Shown here: piece after piece, positions 62,617-64,000 of the stretch | How the letters are laid out: each line of letters starts with the position of its first letter | Numbering within the stretch: position 1 is the stretch's first letter | Source: Acidimicrobiia bacterium | GTDB taxonomy: Bacteria; Actinomycetota; Acidimicrobiia; Acidimicrobiales; Poriferisodalaceae | DNA: 64,000 bases | Assembly (NCBI GenBank): GCA_022820505.1 | Contig: JAJEFK010000001.1 | Span: 41,830-105,829 of the forward strand | Reading direction: 5' to 3' | Notes under the pieces: model-generated | Database searches by the model: none | Told to the model about the DNA's origin: nothing | Seen by the model: only the letters and a program-made list of their open reading frames with translations | Made by a program: the position numbers and the translations under genes

Positions 62617-63531
62617 ATGCGGGTCGCGATCACGGGCATTCGAGGGTTGATCGGCGGCGCACTCGCCGCGAGTTTGCGCGCAGATGGTCACGAGGTGGTC
62701 GGCATCTCGCGACGGTTCAGCTCGGTTGATGCTGCGAGCGCCGCCGACGGGGCTGGCCAGTCGACGGTCGCGTGGGACGTAACTGCTGGGACTATCGACG
62801 TATCTGCGCTCGAGGGTCTCGATGCCATCGTCCACTTGGCGGGGGAGAGCATCGGCGGGCGGTGGACCGCTGCGCGCAAGGCGGCGATCATGTCCAGCCG
62901 CGTCGACTCCACCCGGCTGCTTGCCGGAGTCATCCGCGAGCTCGATGCCAAGCCATCGGTGTTCGTCTGCGGTTCAGCGATCGGCTTCTACGGCAACCGG
63001 GGCGACGAGGAGCTGACCGAGCGGTCGCTGCCAGGCGACGGTTTCCTGGCCGAGGTGTGCATGCGCTGGGAGCGCGCCGCGGTGCCGATTCCCGACGCCG
63101 GCGTGCGGCTGGTGCGCATCCGCACCGGTCTCGTCGTGGGGTCCGGGGCCGAGGCCATTGAGCGGATGGCGAAGATCACGCGGCTCGGAGCCGGTGGTCC
63201 GCTCGGATCCGGCCGCCAATGGTGGAGCTGGATCAGCCTGGAAGACGAGGTGCGGGCTATCCGTCATCTCATCGACAGCGACGCCAGCGGGGCATTCAAC
63301 CTGACGGCCCCCAACCCGGTCCGCCAGCGTGACTTTCAGCGTGCGCTGAGCGCAACGTTAGAACGCCCATCGTTCCTGCTGGCGCCCCGGTTCGCGATCC
63401 GTGCAGCGCTCGGCGAGATGGGCCAGGCGCTGCTGCTCAACTCGACGCGGGTGATGCCCGACGCCCTCAATGAGGACGGCTTCGAGTTCAGCCATCGGGA
63501 TCTCGCAGACGCCCTCACCGGAGCGATCTGA
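62617..63531 (+). CDS. TIGR01777-family SDR epimerase/dehydratase (YfcH-like)
   Basis: 304 residues. The N-terminal ITGIRGLIGGALAASLRADG is the Rossmann dinucleotide motif with the GxxGxxG core; DAIVHLAGESIGGRW and SRVDSTRLL follow, and FVCGSAIGFYGNRGDEELTE holds the SDR Tyr region. RIRTGLVVG and WWSWISLEDEVRAIRHL close the family signature. Function of the family is poorly defined. Confidence 0.88.
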   Translation: MRVAITGIRGLIGGALAASLRADGHEVVGISRRFSSVDAASAADGAGQSTVAWDVTAGTIDVSALEGLDAIVHLAGESIGGRWTAARKAAIMSSRVDSTRLLAGVIRELDAKPSVFVCGSAIGFYGNRGDEELTERSLPGDGFLAEVCMRWERAAVPIPDAGVRLVRIRTGLVVGSGAEAIERMAKITRLGAGGPLGSGRQWWSWISLEDEVRAIRHLIDSDASGAFNLTAPNPVRQRDFQRALSATLERPSFLLAPRFAIRAALGEMGQALLLNSTRVMPDALNEDGFEFSHRDLADALTGAI

Positions 63532-63962
63532 CACAGCGCTTCACTGGCCAACTCGAATCGAGGGTGTGACTTCGTTGTTCAAAGGGCTGAAGGTGCAGGC
63601 CACCGTGGCGAAGAGGAACTGAGCAACACCGACCCGCTGTGGATTGAGGCCCATGTGGCTACAGCGGATCGCCTGGTTCCTTCCGGCGTGTTGAGTTGCA
63701 TTGCACAGTTTTCGAACAGCTGGAGGTCTTTGCAGTTGGCGCATTGATCGATGCCATGTCACTAGCTGGGGCCACTCGGCGGTACCTCTTGCTGCGCAAT
63801 CCAGACCGGTGCGGTACTCGGTACGTTGATCCTGTTCCTGCGGGGACAGCGTGGGGCAGCAGTTGAGTCCCTGGTAGTGGTGTATGGAGGGGGGCATCCC
63901 TTGGGCGCGTGATCACCGCGTCTACCTCTGGAAGTAACGACTCATCCAGAGAGGAAGACACG
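63532..63962. other. Gap with no supportable gene before a probable IS element
   Basis: 431 nt. It ends with a 7-bp inverted repeat CTCTGGA (63926-63932)/TCCAGAG (63945-63951), just upstream of GAGGAAG and the GTG of the next gene. The IS left end probably lies in this gap but its terminal repeat cannot be placed without the right end. Confidence 0.35.
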
Positions 63963-64000
63963 GTGATCAACCCCAACACGATGGACGCGCTCGGGTGGCT
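63963..64000 (+). CDS. Start of a probable IS256-family transposase (cut by window edge)
   Basis: GTG 63963 follows GAGGAAG by 5 nt. The visible residues VINPNTMDALGWL resemble the N-terminus of actinobacterial IS256-type transposases (xxMDALxWLxxQL). Only about 12 codons are visible, so the assignment is tentative. Confidence 0.4.
   Translation, partial: MINPNTMDALGW

Noticed and set aside
63541..63897. Minus-strand open frame of 118 codons near the window end
   Set aside because: No recognisable domain or start signal; left as gap.
1..64000. CRISPR arrays, rRNA and tRNA genes
   Set aside because: I saw no repeat-spacer array, no rRNA segment and no cloverleaf with a T-loop GTTCGA pattern outside coding sequence.

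Overview
The window is a high-GC actinobacterial chromosome segment with dense short operons on both strands. Mycothione reductase (3252-4688) points to a mycothiol-producing actinobacterium. The mix of CoA-linked catabolism, molybdenum hydroxylases, a BKACE enzyme and mycobacteria-type CxxHxxC ferredoxin would fit an Acidimicrobiia-like lineage, but that placement is inference. At least 19 genes have a TANNNT-like -10 hexamer ending 6-10 nt before the start codon, so much of this genome is probably transcribed as leaderless mRNA. I used that pattern to choose several starts.

Layout. 1-4.7 kb: truncated histidine phosphatase, a small unknown gene, GNAT, beta-lactamase-like hydrolase and mycothione reductase. 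4.7-9.1 kb (minus): nucleoside hydrolase and DinB-like protein, then selD, a NadD-like nucleotidyltransferase and a 2OG oxygenase. 9.2-15.1 kb (minus): serB, then arsC-gcvT-gcvP (serine/glycine/C1 metabolism). 15.1-20 kb (plus): ilvD, MFS transporter, thioesterase and a DHPS-like protein. 20-31.8 kb: molybdopterin oxidoreductase with divergent ferredoxin, BKACE enzyme, xanthine-dehydrogenase-type subunit, methyltransferase, sugar kinase, an acyl-CoA synthetase split by a frameshift, and a VWA lipoprotein. 32-43 kb: DNA glycosylase-like protein, a heptad-repeat membrane protein, HIT hydrolase, dioxygenase, ALDH, class II aldolase, a two-domain CoA transferase, a second xanthine-dehydrogenase-type subunit and MetY. 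43.3-47.3 kb (minus): a coupled three-gene cassette of UvrD-like helicase, DarT-like ADP-ribosyltransferase and DraG-like ADP-ribosylglycohydrolase. 47.5-53.8 kb: hydrolase, then a two-component system divergent from an FtsX/MacB-type ABC exporter. 53.9-59.8 kb: two MaoC-type dehydratases, acyl-CoA dehydrogenase, DsbA-like oxidoreductase, rhodanese, VOC, DUF169 and enoyl-CoA hydratase. 59.8-64 kb: AT-richer accessory stretch with a TIR protein and a DUF222-HNH protein, then an SDR gene and what looks like the start of an IS256-type transposase at the edge.

The strongest non-obvious signal is a selenocysteine programme. Three genes that look 5'-truncated to ordinary gene calling extend through one in-frame TGA placed exactly on the catalytic cysteine of the family: SelD itself (codon 23), an ArsC-like reductase (codon 12) and a DsbA/FrnE-like oxidoreductase (codon 17, UPWC in place of CPWC). 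Each TGA is followed by a stem-loop at bacterial SECIS distance. selA, selB and selC are not in the window. The second candidate system is the helicase/DarT/DraG cassette, which resembles a DarTG toxin-antitoxin but carries a DraG-fold hydrolase in place of the DarG macrodomain.
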